From: Sphingomonas sp. ATCC 31555 | Lineage (GTDB): Bacteria > Pseudomonadota > Alphaproteobacteria > Sphingomonadales > Sphingomonadaceae | Length of the DNA stretch: 64,000 bases | Reading direction: 5' to 3' | NCBI RefSeq assembly: GCF_000282895.1 | Contig: NZ_ALBQ01000011.1 | Coordinates: 62,001 to 126,000, forward strand | Shown: positions 23,726 to 32,060 of the stretch, piece after piece | How the letters are laid out: the number at the start of each line of letters is the position of its first letter | Numbering within the stretch: position 1 is the stretch's first letter | Notes under the pieces: model-generated | Seen by the model: the letters and a program-made list of their open reading frames with translations, nothing else | What the model was told of the DNA's origin: nothing | Database searches by the model: none | Position numbers and translations under genes: made by a program

Positions 23726-24724
23726 ATGCAAATTGCGCGGATTCTTGGCGTGTGCGCCATGCTCGTGGCTTGTCCTGCGTCGGCAGGCGCGGTCAGCTAT
23801 TCCGGACTATATGTATTCGGCGACAGCCTGGTGGACTCAGGCAATGTCTATGTCAAAACGGGCGGCGCGCTGGCAAGCGGTGCCGATGGCTATTATGGCG
23901 GCCGTTTCTCGAACGGGTTCAACTTCGCCGACTATCTGTCGATCCACTTTGCCGGCACGCCCGCTACGGCGGCGCTGCTCGGCGGCAGCAACTTCGCCGT
24001 CGGTGGCGCCAATGCGGCGTACGCACCGGGTGAAGTGAGCCCCAGCTTCCTCGCACAGGTGGCGGCCTTCGCCAGCGGCGGCACGCCGATCACCAGCGAT
24101 GCGCTCGTGCTGGTCACCTTTGGCGGCAACGATGTGCGCGACACGATCGGCACCGGCGGCACGATCGATTTCACCGCGGCGGCGACGGATCTCGCGCTCG
24201 GGTTGAACCAGCTATATGCGCTCGGCGCTCGGAACTTCGTGGTCACGGGTGCCCCGGATATCGGGCAGCTGCCGGTATCGATCGGCACGGCGGGGGCCAT
24301 CCCCGGTAGGCTTGCGGAACTGACCGATCGTTCGCAGCAGATCAGCACCGTGCTGTCGACGCAGACCACGATGCTCGATTCGATGCAGGGCGCGAATGCG
24401 CAGTTCTTCGATCTCTTCGCCTATCAGCAGGCGCTGCTCGCCGATCCGGGCAGCTTCGGGCTGCCCGCCGGCCTGAACACCACTACGCCCTGCCAGATCG
24501 TCGGCGGTGGCGAGCCGCAGATCGCGAACTGCGATAATGCGCTATACTTTGATGCCATCCATCCCACCACGCAGGTTCATGCCGCGATCGCGACTGCGAT
24601 TATCGGCCAGCTGAACGCCAGCGCAGTTCCCGAAGCGGAAAGCTGGGCGCTGCTGATCATGGGGTTTGCCGGAACGGGCGTGGTGCTCCGTCGCCAGCGG
24701 TTCCGGGCGGCTGCGCCCGCCTGA
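23726..24724 (+). CDS. Secreted SGNH/GDSL-type esterase with PEP-CTERM-like tail
   Basis: A 332-aa exported hydrolase. The signal peptide ends near ASAGA. Block I of the GDSL family (LYVFGDSLVDSGN, Ser about residue 36), block III (VLVTFGGNDVRD) and the C-terminal catalytic pair (YFDAIHPTTQVHA, Asp/His) are all present. The tail (PEAESWALLIMGFAGTGVVL then RRQR) is a PEP-CTERM variant with Ala replacing the second Pro. It likely acts on lipid or ester substrates at the cell surface, anchored or processed by an exosortase system. A GGGAGAGG ribosome site precedes the ATG. It has no obvious flagellar function despite its location. Confidence 0.9.
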   Translation: MQIARILGVCAMLVACPASAGAVSYSGLYVFGDSLVDSGNVYVKTGGALASGADGYYGGRFSNGFNFADYLSIHFAGTPATAALLGGSNFAVGGANAAYAPGEVSPSFLAQVAAFASGGTPITSDALVLVTFGGNDVRDTIGTGGTIDFTAAATDLALGLNQLYALGARNFVVTGAPDIGQLPVSIGTAGAIPGRLAELTDRSQQISTVLSTQTTMLDSMQGANAQFFDLFAYQQALLADPGSFGLPAGLNTTTPCQIVGGGEPQIANCDNALYFDAIHPTTQVHAAIATAIIGQLNASAVPEAESWALLIMGFAGTGVVLRRQRFRAAAPA

Positions 24725-24778
24725 GCTTGGGCCGCCGGGCCTGTTTGCGTGCCGCCAGATCTCCGCTAGGCGACGAAC

Positions 24779-25261
24779 ATGGACGTGCGAACCGCCACAT
24801 CGGCCGATGCCGACGCTCTCTGGTCGATCCTCGAACCCGTTCTGCGTGCGGGCGAAACCTACGCGTTGGATCGCAATCTCCCACGCGAGGATGCGCTCGG
24901 CTATTGGCTGAACACGGATCGCCAGGCCTTCGTTGCCGTCGAGCGGGAGCGGGTGCTGGGCACCTATTATCTTCGCGCCAACCAGGGCGGCGGCGGCGCG
25001 CATGTCGCCAATTGCGGCTATGCCACGCTGGCCGAGGCGCGGGGGCGGGGCGTCGCGCGCGCCATGGCCGAACACTCCTTTGCCGAGGCAAAGGCGCGGG
25101 GATTCCGGGCAATGCAGTTCAACTTCGTGGTGAGCAGCAACGCGCCCGCCGTACGCCTGTGGCATGCACTGGGTTTCGAAACGGTGGGGCGAGTTCCACA
25201 GGGTTTTGATCATCCCACCCTGGGGTTTGTCGACGCGCTGGTGCTGTACCGCCGGCTTTAG
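24779..25261 (+). CDS. GNAT-family N-acetyltransferase
   Basis: A 160-aa protein with the GNAT fold: N-terminal MDVRTATSADADALWSIL, beta-4/acetyl-CoA loop region NCGYATLAEARGRGVARAMAEH (R.RG.A pattern) and C-terminal SSNAPAVRLWHALGFETVGRVP..F. The substrate cannot be told from sequence. The gene stands between the SGNH gene and the 3' end of flhB, convergent with the latter (10-bp gap). Confidence 0.85.
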   Translation: MDVRTATSADADALWSILEPVLRAGETYALDRNLPREDALGYWLNTDRQAFVAVERERVLGTYYLRANQGGGGAHVANCGYATLAEARGRGVARAMAEHSFAEAKARGFRAMQFNFVVSSNAPAVRLWHALGFETVGRVPQGFDHPTLGFVDALVLYRRL

Positions 25262-25271
25262 AACATGCCAG

Positions 25272-26348
25272 TCAGCGCCGGTTGCGGGCGATTTTCAGGA
25301 CGTAGCTGATCACTTCCGCCACTGCGGCGTAATGTTCCACGGGGATCGGGCGATCCAGCTCCGCACTGGCATAGAGCGCGCGCGCGAGCGGGCGGTTTTC
25401 CACCAGCGGGATGTTGTTGGCGGTCGCGATCTCGCGGATCTTCAGCGCGATGGTGTCGACGCCCTTGGCCACCACCACCGGCGCGCCCATTGCGCCATGA
25501 TCATATTGCAGCGCCACGGCATAGTGCGTCGGGTTGGTGATCACGACGCTGGCTTTTGGCACATTTGCCATCATCCGGCTGCGCGACCGCTGCATCTGCA
25601 TGGCGCGGATCTTGCCCTTGATCTTGGGGTCGCCTTCGCTCTGCTTGTATTCGTCCTTCACTTCCTGAAGGCTCATGCGCATCCGCTTCATGTAGGAGCG
25701 GCGCTGCCAGACGAAGTCGAACAGCGCGAGCGCGCCGACGAGCGTCGCGATCGGCCGCAGCATCGCCAGCACGATGCCGCTGGCGACGCCACCTGCATCG
25801 ACGAGGTCGGCGCCCACCAGCCGATCGATTGTGGCGGCATGCGGCCAGGCGATAGCGCCGGCGATGCCCGCGACCAGGCACAGCTTGGCGAATGTCTTGA
25901 GGAATTCGACCATGGCCTGCTTGCCGAACATGCGCTTGGCGCCACTGGCCGGATTCAGCTTGTTCCACTTGGGCTTGATCCGCGACCAGGAGATCATCGG
26001 CCGGCCCTGCAGCACGCCGCCCAGCAGTGCGAAGCCGAACAGCGCCGCCAGGATCGGCGTCAGCGCCGTGGCAATGGCGGCGAACAGGCCGGTGGCAAAA
26101 TCCTGCCCGCCGTCCGGCGTGATCTGGAAATCCTCTGCGCCGCCCCATAGCCGCACGAACAAGTTGCCGAGATGCTGGATTGTATAGGTGCCAAGACCGC
26201 CCATCACCACCAGCGCGGCGGTGAACATCGCGGCGTGACGCATCTCCGGCGCCATCGGCACGTCGCCACGTTTTCGGGCGTCTTCCAGCTTCTTGTCGGT
26301 AGGTTCCTGTGTCTTGTCGTCCGACTCGTCGCCGCCGCCCGCCATCAC
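25272..26348 (-). CDS. flhB: Flagellar export switch protein FlhB
   Basis: A 358-aa FlhB. N-terminal cytoplasmic QEPTDKKLEDARKRGDVPMA is followed by four membrane helices (about 30-210). The C-terminal domain carries the autocleavage motif NPTH within VVITNPTHYAVALQYD (about 267-282) and the downstream VVAKGVDTIALKIREIA. It governs the switch from rod/hook to filament export together with FliK. It is the last gene of flgC-fliE-fliQ-fliR-flhB, overlapping fliR by 4 bp (ATGA). Confidence 0.97.
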   Translation of the reverse strand: MMAGGGDESDDKTQEPTDKKLEDARKRGDVPMAPEMRHAAMFTAALVVMGGLGTYTIQHLGNLFVRLWGGAEDFQITPDGGQDFATGLFAAIATALTPILAALFGFALLGGVLQGRPMISWSRIKPKWNKLNPASGAKRMFGKQAMVEFLKTFAKLCLVAGIAGAIAWPHAATIDRLVGADLVDAGGVASGIVLAMLRPIATLVGALALFDFVWQRRSYMKRMRMSLQEVKDEYKQSEGDPKIKGKIRAMQMQRSRSRMMANVPKASVVITNPTHYAVALQYDHGAMGAPVVVAKGVDTIALKIREIATANNIPLVENRPLARALYASAELDRPIPVEHYAAVAEVISYVLKIARNRR

Positions 26349-27103
26349 CAGCCCCCTTGCATCGCATCGCCCATGGCGCGGGTGAAGAAGGTTAGGATGG
26401 TGCCGATGGTGGTGATGGTCAGCGCGATGCCGAGCAGCAGGTTGAGCGGCTGGGCGATGAAGAACACCTGGATCGCCGGTGCCACTCGGGCCGCGAGGCC
26501 AAGCGCGACGTTGAAGACGATGCCATAAACCAGGAACGGCGCGGCCAGGCTGATCCCCAGCGTCATCGAGCGCTCAATCGCCTGCACCGCCAGTTCGGCG
26601 AAATCGTGCATCGGCGGCATGCCGCCGATCGGGAAGGACTGGTAGCTATGCACGATCGCGCCGAGCCACAGGTGATGCACCTGCATGCCCATGCAGGTCA
26701 GCGCCGCGACGAGGCCGACCAGCTTCGACAGGATCGGCGCCTGGCCCGATTGCGAGGGATCGAACATCACCGCGGCTGACAGGCCGATCTGCATGCTGAT
26801 CAGCGATCCGGCCATGGAGATGGCGAAGAACAGGATCTTCACGATCATTCCCATCGCCAGGCCGGTGATCAGCTCGGTGACGAGCACCGCCGGCAGGATC
26901 GCGCCGGCTTCCACCGCCATGCGGGCGGGGGCGCCGATCAGCCCATACATTGCCGCGGACATGGCGAAGGCGATGAACAGGCGAATGCGGCCGGGAATGG
27001 CATCTTCCCCGAACACCGGCAGCAGCATCAGCACCGCGCCCACCCGTGCGAACACGATGAAAAACGCGGAGACGTGCAGCGCGAGATCGGGGGGAACGAT
27101 CAT
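26345..27103 (-). CDS. fliR: Flagellar export gate component FliR
   Basis: A 252-aa integral membrane protein with about six hydrophobic segments and the FliR pattern (FFIVFARVGAVLMLLPVFGE near the N-terminus; GIVFNVALGLAARVAPAIQVFFIAQPLNLLLGI in parts near the C-terminus). It forms the export gate with FliP and FliQ. It overlaps both neighbours (fliQ and flhB) with ATGA junctions. Confidence 0.97.
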   Translation of the reverse strand: MIVPPDLALHVSAFFIVFARVGAVLMLLPVFGEDAIPGRIRLFIAFAMSAAMYGLIGAPARMAVEAGAILPAVLVTELITGLAMGMIVKILFFAISMAGSLISMQIGLSAAVMFDPSQSGQAPILSKLVGLVAALTCMGMQVHHLWLGAIVHSYQSFPIGGMPPMHDFAELAVQAIERSMTLGISLAAPFLVYGIVFNVALGLAARVAPAIQVFFIAQPLNLLLGIALTITTIGTILTFFTRAMGDAMQGGW

Positions 27104-27363
27104 CCGTGGATGATCATGTCACTGATCTTGCCCATGAACTGGCCCAGAGCCTGGCCGATCGTGGGAAGCATCAGCAGGAACACCAGCCCCATCGCTACCA
27201 GCTTGGGCACGAAGGTGAGGGTGGTTTCCTGGATCTGAGTCAGCGCCTGCAGCAGGCCGACGAAAACGCCCACGATCAGCGACGTGAGCAGCAGCGGCCC
27301 TGCCACCGTGAGGATCAGCACCAGCGCGGCTTCGGTAAGGCCGATGAGTTCGGTAGGCGTCAT
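27100..27363 (-). CDS. fliQ: Flagellar export gate component FliQ
   Basis: An 87-aa protein with two membrane helices and the FliQ core SLIVGVFVGLLQALTQIQETTLTFVPKLVAM. Standard length (about 89 aa). It overlaps fliR by ATGA and lies 18 bp after fliE. Confidence 0.97.
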   Translation of the reverse strand: MTPTELIGLTEAALVLILTVAGPLLLTSLIVGVFVGLLQALTQIQETTLTFVPKLVAMGLVFLLMLPTIGQALGQFMGKISDMIIHG

Positions 27364-27381
27364 GGCGCTGGCCTGGCCGGA

Positions 27382-27699
27382 TCAGATCTGCATGCGCATG
27401 ATGTCGGTATAGGCGCCGACCACGCGGTCGCGCACCGCCACCATCGTGTCGAGCGCGGTTTCTGCGGCGCCGATCGCGGTGACGACGTCGATCAGGTCGC
27501 CCTTGCCGGCCACCTGCTTGGCCGATGCCGCTTCGGCGGAGCGCAGCTTGTCTGCCGTGCCGCCGACCAGGTTTTCGACCATCGCGCCGAAGCCCGAAGC
27601 GCCGCCGGTCTCGCCGGTGTCGCTCGCCTTGCCCAGGCTATCCCCCAGGGACGCGACTCGGCCATACGCCTTGGTGGCGTCCAATGCTCCGATAGACAT
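27382..27699 (-). CDS. fliE: Flagellar hook-basal body adaptor FliE
   Basis: A 105-aa protein with the FliE C-terminal signature: VAGKGDLIDVVTAIGAAETALDTMVAVRDRVVGAYTDIMRMQI, read in parts. FliE joins the MS ring or export gate to the rod. It lies 23 bp after flgC. Confidence 0.93.
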   Translation of the reverse strand: MSIGALDATKAYGRVASLGDSLGKASDTGETGGASGFGAMVENLVGGTADKLRSAEAASAKQVAGKGDLIDVVTAIGAAETALDTMVAVRDRVVGAYTDIMRMQI

Positions 27700-27722
27700 G
27701 AGAGACTACCCCTTCGTTTCGC

Positions 27723-28130
27723 TTATTTCAGCAGATCAATGGTGCGCATCGTCAGGCTCTTTGCCGCTTCGATGGCGTTGAGATTGGCTTCGTAGCTGCG
27801 CTGCGCCGCCTTCATGTCGGCGCTTTCGATCAGCCCGTTGACGTTCGGCCGCAGCACATAGCCCTGCGCGTCGGCCGCGGGATGGCCCGGCTGATAGACG
27901 CGGGTGAAGTTCGACTGGTCGCCCTGGATCGACTTCACCTTTACGCCGGTCGCGCCGGTCGCCCGATCGACTTCGGCCTGGAAGCTCACCACGCGGCGGC
28001 GATAGGGGTCGCCTCCCGGCGTTTCGGCCACCGAGTCCTGGTTCGCCAGATTTTCCGCGATCACCCGCATGCGCAGCGACTGGGCGCGCAGGCCCGATGC
28101 GGAAATGCCCAGCGAAGCATCCAAATCCAT
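27723..28130 (-). CDS. flgC: Flagellar proximal rod protein FlgC
   Basis: A 135-aa FlgC: SLGISASGLRAQSLRMRVIAENLANQDSV at the N-terminus, PYRRRVVSFQAEVDRA in the middle, and the C-terminal rod motif YVLRPNVNGLIESADMKAAQRSYEANLNAIEAAK. The ATG at 28130 is preferred to the GTG at 28145 because GGAGGA is 7 nt upstream of it and overlaps the GTG. It is the first gene of the leftward flgC-fliE-fliQ-fliR-flhB operon, divergent from fliN-fliO-fliP. Confidence 0.95.
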   Translation of the reverse strand: MDLDASLGISASGLRAQSLRMRVIAENLANQDSVAETPGGDPYRRRVVSFQAEVDRATGATGVKVKSIQGDQSNFTRVYQPGHPAADAQGYVLRPNVNGLIESADMKAAQRSYEANLNAIEAAKSLTMRTIDLLK

Positions 28131-28215
28131 CTGTCCATCCTCCACGGCCCGAAACGGCCCACCCCATCATTGTAGGCAATTTTTGCCGGGCCGGGCGCAG
28201 GGGGCGGAAAAAAGG

Positions 28216-28225
28216 TTCCTATAAG
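28216..28225 (+). promoter_or_regulatory. YCTATAA element upstream of the second fliN
   Basis: TTCCTATAAG lies 21 nt before the fliN ATG and shares extra flanking similarity (GTCTGG) with other members. One of six such elements. A separate palindrome (GGCAATTTTTGCC, 28175-28187) lies about 30 bp to its left in the same divergent spacer. Confidence 0.45.
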
Positions 28226-28245
28226 TCTGGTGGAAAGGGAGACGC

Positions 28246-28482
28246 ATGTCGGTACTCGACGGAATTATGATCGAAATGGCGGTAGTGCTCGGTTCTACCG
28301 AAGTGCCCGTCCGGCAGATCCTGCAGATGAGCCGCGGCGCCATGATCCCGCTGGATTGCGGCCAGGACGATCCCAGCATGGTCTATGTAAACGGCGAGCT
28401 CGTCGCCACGGGCCGCATCCTCGTCGACGGCGAGGTTATGTCGCTCGAAATCTCCGAACTCATTAAAAAGTCGCGCAACTGA
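28246..28482 (+). CDS. Second, minimal FliN/SpoA-domain switch protein
   Basis: A 78-aa protein consisting of little more than a SpoA domain: MIEMAVVLGSTEVPVRQILQ, MSRGAMIPLDC, VYVNGELVATGRILVDGEVMSLEISELI. It lacks the acidic N-terminal region of the 117-aa FliN at 10558. It heads the fliN-fliO-fliP run in the position normally held by fliN in fliM-fliN-fliO-fliP clusters, and its stop shares a base with the fliO start. It is therefore likely a genuine C-ring component; whether it replaces or supplements the other FliN is unknown. GGGAGA ribosome site. Confidence 0.88.
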   Translation: MSVLDGIMIEMAVVLGSTEVPVRQILQMSRGAMIPLDCGQDDPSMVYVNGELVATGRILVDGEVMSLEISELIKKSRN

Positions 28483-29156
28483 TGGACCTCTTGTCGATGT
28501 TGCGTACCCTGGGTGCGCTCGGGCTGGTGCTGGGGATGCTCGCTGGTGCCCTTTGGGCGGTGCGACGCTATGATTTGCGCTTGCCGGGCCGCGTGGCCGG
28601 GGGCGGGCGCAAGCGCGTCGAATTGGTCGAACGTCTCGCCGTCGACGCCAAGCGGTCGGTGGCGCTGATCCGTCGCGACGGATGCGAGCACCTGATCCTG
28701 ATCGGGCCGGAAGGCCATGCGACGATCGAAACCGGGATCGTGGCGCCGGTGCAGCCGACTGCCGAAGTGCCCGCTGAAGCGCCCGCTCGAATCGAGGACG
28801 ACGTCGCCACGCTGAAGGCCGGAGTGGCCAAGCTGGCCGGCAAGCTCGATTTCCGCGCGATGGTGGATCGTATCCGCCCCGACGCCGAAGCGCCTGCCGT
28901 CGAACCTACGCCCGAGTTGGTGGCGCCCGTTGCAGCGGAGTTCGTGCCGTCGACCGAGATGGAGCCCGTCCCTGCGGCCGCGCCCGAACCGCGCGCGCTT
29001 GTCGCGGCGAACGATGCCGAACCCGCGCCCGCCGATCCCGAGCCCGCCGCGGCGACCGGGTCGCGCGCCCGCGCCCGTGCAGCCGCCCGTACCCGCGCCC
29101 CGCGCGACACCACGCGCTGGAACAAGCGCGCGGTGCGCGAGGCGCTCAATGCGTAA
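28482..29156 (+). CDS. fliO: Flagellar export assembly protein FliO
   Basis: A 224-aa protein: one N-terminal membrane helix (about 8-25, LGALGLVLGMLAGALWAV), then the FliO-type small domain (KRVELVERLAVDAKRSVALIRRDGCEHLILIGPEG in parts). A long Pro/Ala/Glu-rich C-terminal extension (about 90-224) ends in a basic stretch. FliO helps FliP oligomerise. It shares one base with the fliN stop and overlaps the fliP start by 8 bp. Confidence 0.85.
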   Translation: MDLLSMLRTLGALGLVLGMLAGALWAVRRYDLRLPGRVAGGGRKRVELVERLAVDAKRSVALIRRDGCEHLILIGPEGHATIETGIVAPVQPTAEVPAEAPARIEDDVATLKAGVAKLAGKLDFRAMVDRIRPDAEAPAVEPTPELVAPVAAEFVPSTEMEPVPAAAPEPRALVAANDAEPAPADPEPAAATGSRARARAAARTRAPRDTTRWNKRAVREALNA

Positions 29157-29892
29157 ATTCCTCGTCGCGGCCTTCCTGCTGATCGTGCTTCCCGTTGCGG
29201 CGCACGCGCAGGTGGCCGCACCGGCACAGGGTGCGACCATCAGCATCGGTGGCGAAGGACCGCTTTCGGCGAAGGCGATCCAGCTCGTCCTGATGATGAC
29301 GGTGCTCAGCCTTGCACCGGGCCTGCTCATGACAGTGACGAGCTTCACCCGGATGGTGGTGGCGCTGTCACTGCTGCGCACCGGCATCGGTACGCCCGGC
29401 GTTCCGCCGAACCCGGTTATCATCAGCCTCGCGCTGTTCCTCAGCTTCTTCGTGATGGCGCCGACCTTCGAAAAGGCATGGGCCGACGGGGTCGAGCCTT
29501 ACACCAAGGGCAAGCTGACCGAGACAGTGGCGTTCGAGAAGACCACCGAGCCTTTTCGCCAGTTCATGCTTGGCCAGGTGCGTGACAGCGATCTCAAGCT
29601 GTTCGCCGATCTGGCGAACAAGAAGATCGCGACGCGGGCGGAAACGCCGCTGACGACGCTCGCGCCGGCCTTCATGATCTCCGAACTGCGCCGCGCGTTC
29701 GAGATCGGCTTCTTGTTGCTGCTGCCGTTCCTGGTGATTGATCTGGCGGTATCCGCCGTGCTGATGGCGATGGGCATGATGATGCTGCCGCCGCCGACGA
29801 TCGCCCTGCCGATGAAGATCATCTTCTTCGTGCTGGTCGATGGTTGGGCGCTGGTTGCAGGCTCGCTGGTGAAAAGCTTCCTGCCACACTGA
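29149..29892 (+). CDS. fliP: Flagellar export gate protein FliP
   Basis: A 247-aa protein with a cleavable signal peptide (FLVAAFLLIVLPVAAHAQ) and four membrane segments. It carries the FliP motifs SFTRMVVALSLLRTGIGTPG, PPNPVIISLALFLSFFVM, TLAPAFMISELRRAFEIGF and MGMMMLPPPTIALPMKIIFF. The start at 29149 lies inside the end of fliO; a much longer upstream open frame is not used. It forms the pentameric core of the export gate. Confidence 0.97.
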   Translation: MRKFLVAAFLLIVLPVAAHAQVAAPAQGATISIGGEGPLSAKAIQLVLMMTVLSLAPGLLMTVTSFTRMVVALSLLRTGIGTPGVPPNPVIISLALFLSFFVMAPTFEKAWADGVEPYTKGKLTETVAFEKTTEPFRQFMLGQVRDSDLKLFADLANKKIATRAETPLTTLAPAFMISELRRAFEIGFLLLLPFLVIDLAVSAVLMAMGMMMLPPPTIALPMKIIFFVLVDGWALVAGSLVKSFLPH

Positions 29893-29902
29893 CCGCGGCA
29901 GT

Positions 29903-30826
29903 TCAGGCCTTCAGCAGCTCCCGCGCTCGAGCCGCATCGGCGTCCATTTGCTTGGTCAGTGCTTCCAGGCTGTCGAACTTCGCCTCGGGACGGAGATAGT
30001 CGATCAGCGCGACTTCTACCGTCTGGCCATAGAGGTCGCCGCTGAAATCGAAGAAATAGCTCTCCAGCAGCTCCACCGGCGGGTCGAAGCTGGGACGGAT
30101 GCCCAGATTGGCAACCCCGTCCAGTACGCGCCCGTCGGCCAGCTGCCCGCGCACGGCATAGATGCCATAGGCGGGGCGGAGATATTTGCCGAGGCGCATG
30201 TTTGCCGTGGGATAGCCCAGCTGCCGGCCGAGCTTGGCGCCGCCTTCCACAACGCCGGCAATCGCGAAGGGCCGGGTGAGCAGTGCCGCGGCTTCGCGCG
30301 GCTCGCCCACCTGCAGATGCGCGCGGATGCGGCTGGAAGAGACGATCGCGCCTTCCTGCATCACTGGCGCCACCGCTTCCGCCGTGAAGCCCAGCGCAGT
30401 GCCTAATGCGGCGAGCGTCGCGACATCGCCCTCACGGCCCTTGCCGAAGGTGAAATCCTCGCCCGTCACCACGCCCGCCGCGCCGATCGTTTCGATCAGC
30501 TGTTCTGCGAACTGGCGCGCGGACAGCCGCGCCAGCGTCGCGTCGAAATGGAAGACCAGCATGGCATCGGCGCCAGCGGCGGCGAATAGGCGCTCGCGCT
30601 GGTCCAACGTCGTCAGGCGGAAGGGCGGCGCATCTGGCTGGAAGAAGCGGCGGGGATGGGGATCGAACGTAGCGACGATCGCCGGCCGGCTTTCTGCCCG
30701 CGCGCGTTCCACCGCCCGGCCGACCACGGCCTGGTGCCCGAAATGGAAGCCATCGAAATTCCCGAGCGCGACGATCGCGCCCCGGAGGGGAAGCGGAACC
30801 GCCGAGCCGCCGTCCAGCCGCTGCAT
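29903..30826 (-). CDS. ribF: Bifunctional riboflavin kinase / FAD synthetase
   Basis: A 307-aa RibF. The N-terminal nucleotidyltransferase domain has GNFDGFHFGHQAVV (HxGH-type site) and TFDPHPRRFF, then VVTGEDFTFGKGREGD and SSSRIRAHL. The C-terminal flavokinase domain has GGAKLGRQLGYPTANM and GVANLGIRPSF plus LLESYFFDFSGDLYG. It makes FMN and FAD from riboflavin. ATG 30826 (MQRLDGG) is chosen to give the usual length; an in-frame ATG at 30862 is possible. It is convergent with fliP (10-bp gap). Confidence 0.96.
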   Translation of the reverse strand: MQRLDGGSAVPLPLRGAIVALGNFDGFHFGHQAVVGRAVERARAESRPAIVATFDPHPRRFFQPDAPPFRLTTLDQRERLFAAAGADAMLVFHFDATLARLSARQFAEQLIETIGAAGVVTGEDFTFGKGREGDVATLAALGTALGFTAEAVAPVMQEGAIVSSSRIRAHLQVGEPREAAALLTRPFAIAGVVEGGAKLGRQLGYPTANMRLGKYLRPAYGIYAVRGQLADGRVLDGVANLGIRPSFDPPVELLESYFFDFSGDLYGQTVEVALIDYLRPEAKFDSLEALTKQMDADAARARELLKA

Positions 30827-30887
30827 GCGGCTGGCTATAGGGATCGGTGCGGGCGATGCCAATGGGTTGGGGGCGCTTTGCCGGGCG

Positions 30888-32060
30888 TCAGCGCTGCGGC
30901 ACCATCCCCGATCGCAGCACGCGCAAGACGTTGCCGCCCATCACCTTGGCTATTTCCTGTTCCGAAAAGCCGCGATCGACCAGCGCTTGCGTCACCAGCA
31001 ACAGCTGCGACGCATCGAACCCCGTGGCCACCGCACCGTCGAAATCCGATCCCAGTCCAACATGATCGACGCCCACCAGGTCACGGACATGGGCGATTGC
31101 TTCCGCCACCGCCCTTGGGCTGGTCGAACAAATCGCCGCGTCCCAATAGCCAATGCCGATGACGCCGCCGGTGCGGGCGATGCCGCGGATCTCTTCGTCG
31201 GTCAGGTTGCGGTTCATCTTGCATGTCGCCTGCACGCCGCCATGGCTGGAAATTACCGGGCGGCGCGCGATCGCGAGGATATCGGCAACCGCTGCGTGGC
31301 TGGCATGGGCGACATCGACAATCATGCCCATCGCCTCCATCCGGCGCATCACCTGTCGGCCCAGCGGGGTCAGTCCGCCTTTCGCCATGCCGTGCATCGA
31401 CCCGGCGACGCGATTGTCAAAGAAATGTGCGAAACCCGCCATGCGGAAGCCGGCAGCGTACAGGCGGTCGAGATTGGCAATATCGCCCTCGATATCGTGC
31501 AATCCTTCAATCGACAGCAGCCCGCCCACGGCCGATTTCCCCCGCGCACGATCGGCGAGGAGCGTGTCTAGGTCAGCGGCCGATCGGATCACGCGCAGTT
31601 GCCCGTCCGATCCTTGGGCGGCGCGCGCCAGCTTCTCGGCGTGCCACAGCGAACGCTGGAGTAGCGAGCGCCAGGTGCGCGGCGGCTGCAGCTGGGCGAT
31701 GGCGAGCAGCGTGATATTGTCGCTGTCCGCGTCGTTGGCGTCGTAATTCTGGTGACGCGGCGTCTTGGTGACGGAGGAAAAGACCTGCAGCGCGACATTG
31801 CCCGCCTGCAGCCGCGGCAGATCCACCTGGCCGCGATTGGCATGGTCCAGCAGGCTGCGCCGCCAGAGCAGCGTATCGGCATGCAGGTCGGCGATGGCGA
31901 GCCTGGCGTGCAGCCTGCGGGTCTGCGTCGTCACGCGGGGCAGGGCGGTGGCGACCACCCGGTTCATCCCCGCTTCCACCACCACCGGGGCGATCCCGAA
32001 AAAGCCGATCCCGGCGGTGGCGACCACCGCGAACAGCCCAATCAGGACCCCCTGCTTCAT
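30888..32060 (-). CDS. Membrane dipeptidase (M19 family)
   Basis: A 390-aa renal-dipeptidase-type enzyme with one N-terminal membrane or signal helix (about 5-30). Zinc ligands are visible: LHADTL (His/Asp near 59-61), SIEGLHD (Glu), VDVAHAS (His) and SSHGGVQ (His), with the conserved GLGSDFDG near the C-terminus. It hydrolyses dipeptides, probably in the periplasm. It overlaps the folA stop by 4 bp (ATGA) as third gene of thyA-folA-dipeptidase. Confidence 0.93.
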   Translation of the reverse strand: MKQGVLIGLFAVVATAGIGFFGIAPVVVEAGMNRVVATALPRVTTQTRRLHARLAIADLHADTLLWRRSLLDHANRGQVDLPRLQAGNVALQVFSSVTKTPRHQNYDANDADSDNITLLAIAQLQPPRTWRSLLQRSLWHAEKLARAAQGSDGQLRVIRSAADLDTLLADRARGKSAVGGLLSIEGLHDIEGDIANLDRLYAAGFRMAGFAHFFDNRVAGSMHGMAKGGLTPLGRQVMRRMEAMGMIVDVAHASHAAVADILAIARRPVISSHGGVQATCKMNRNLTDEEIRGIARTGGVIGIGYWDAAICSTSPRAVAEAIAHVRDLVGVDHVGLGSDFDGAVATGFDASQLLLVTQALVDRGFSEQEIAKVMGGNVLRVLRSGMVPQR

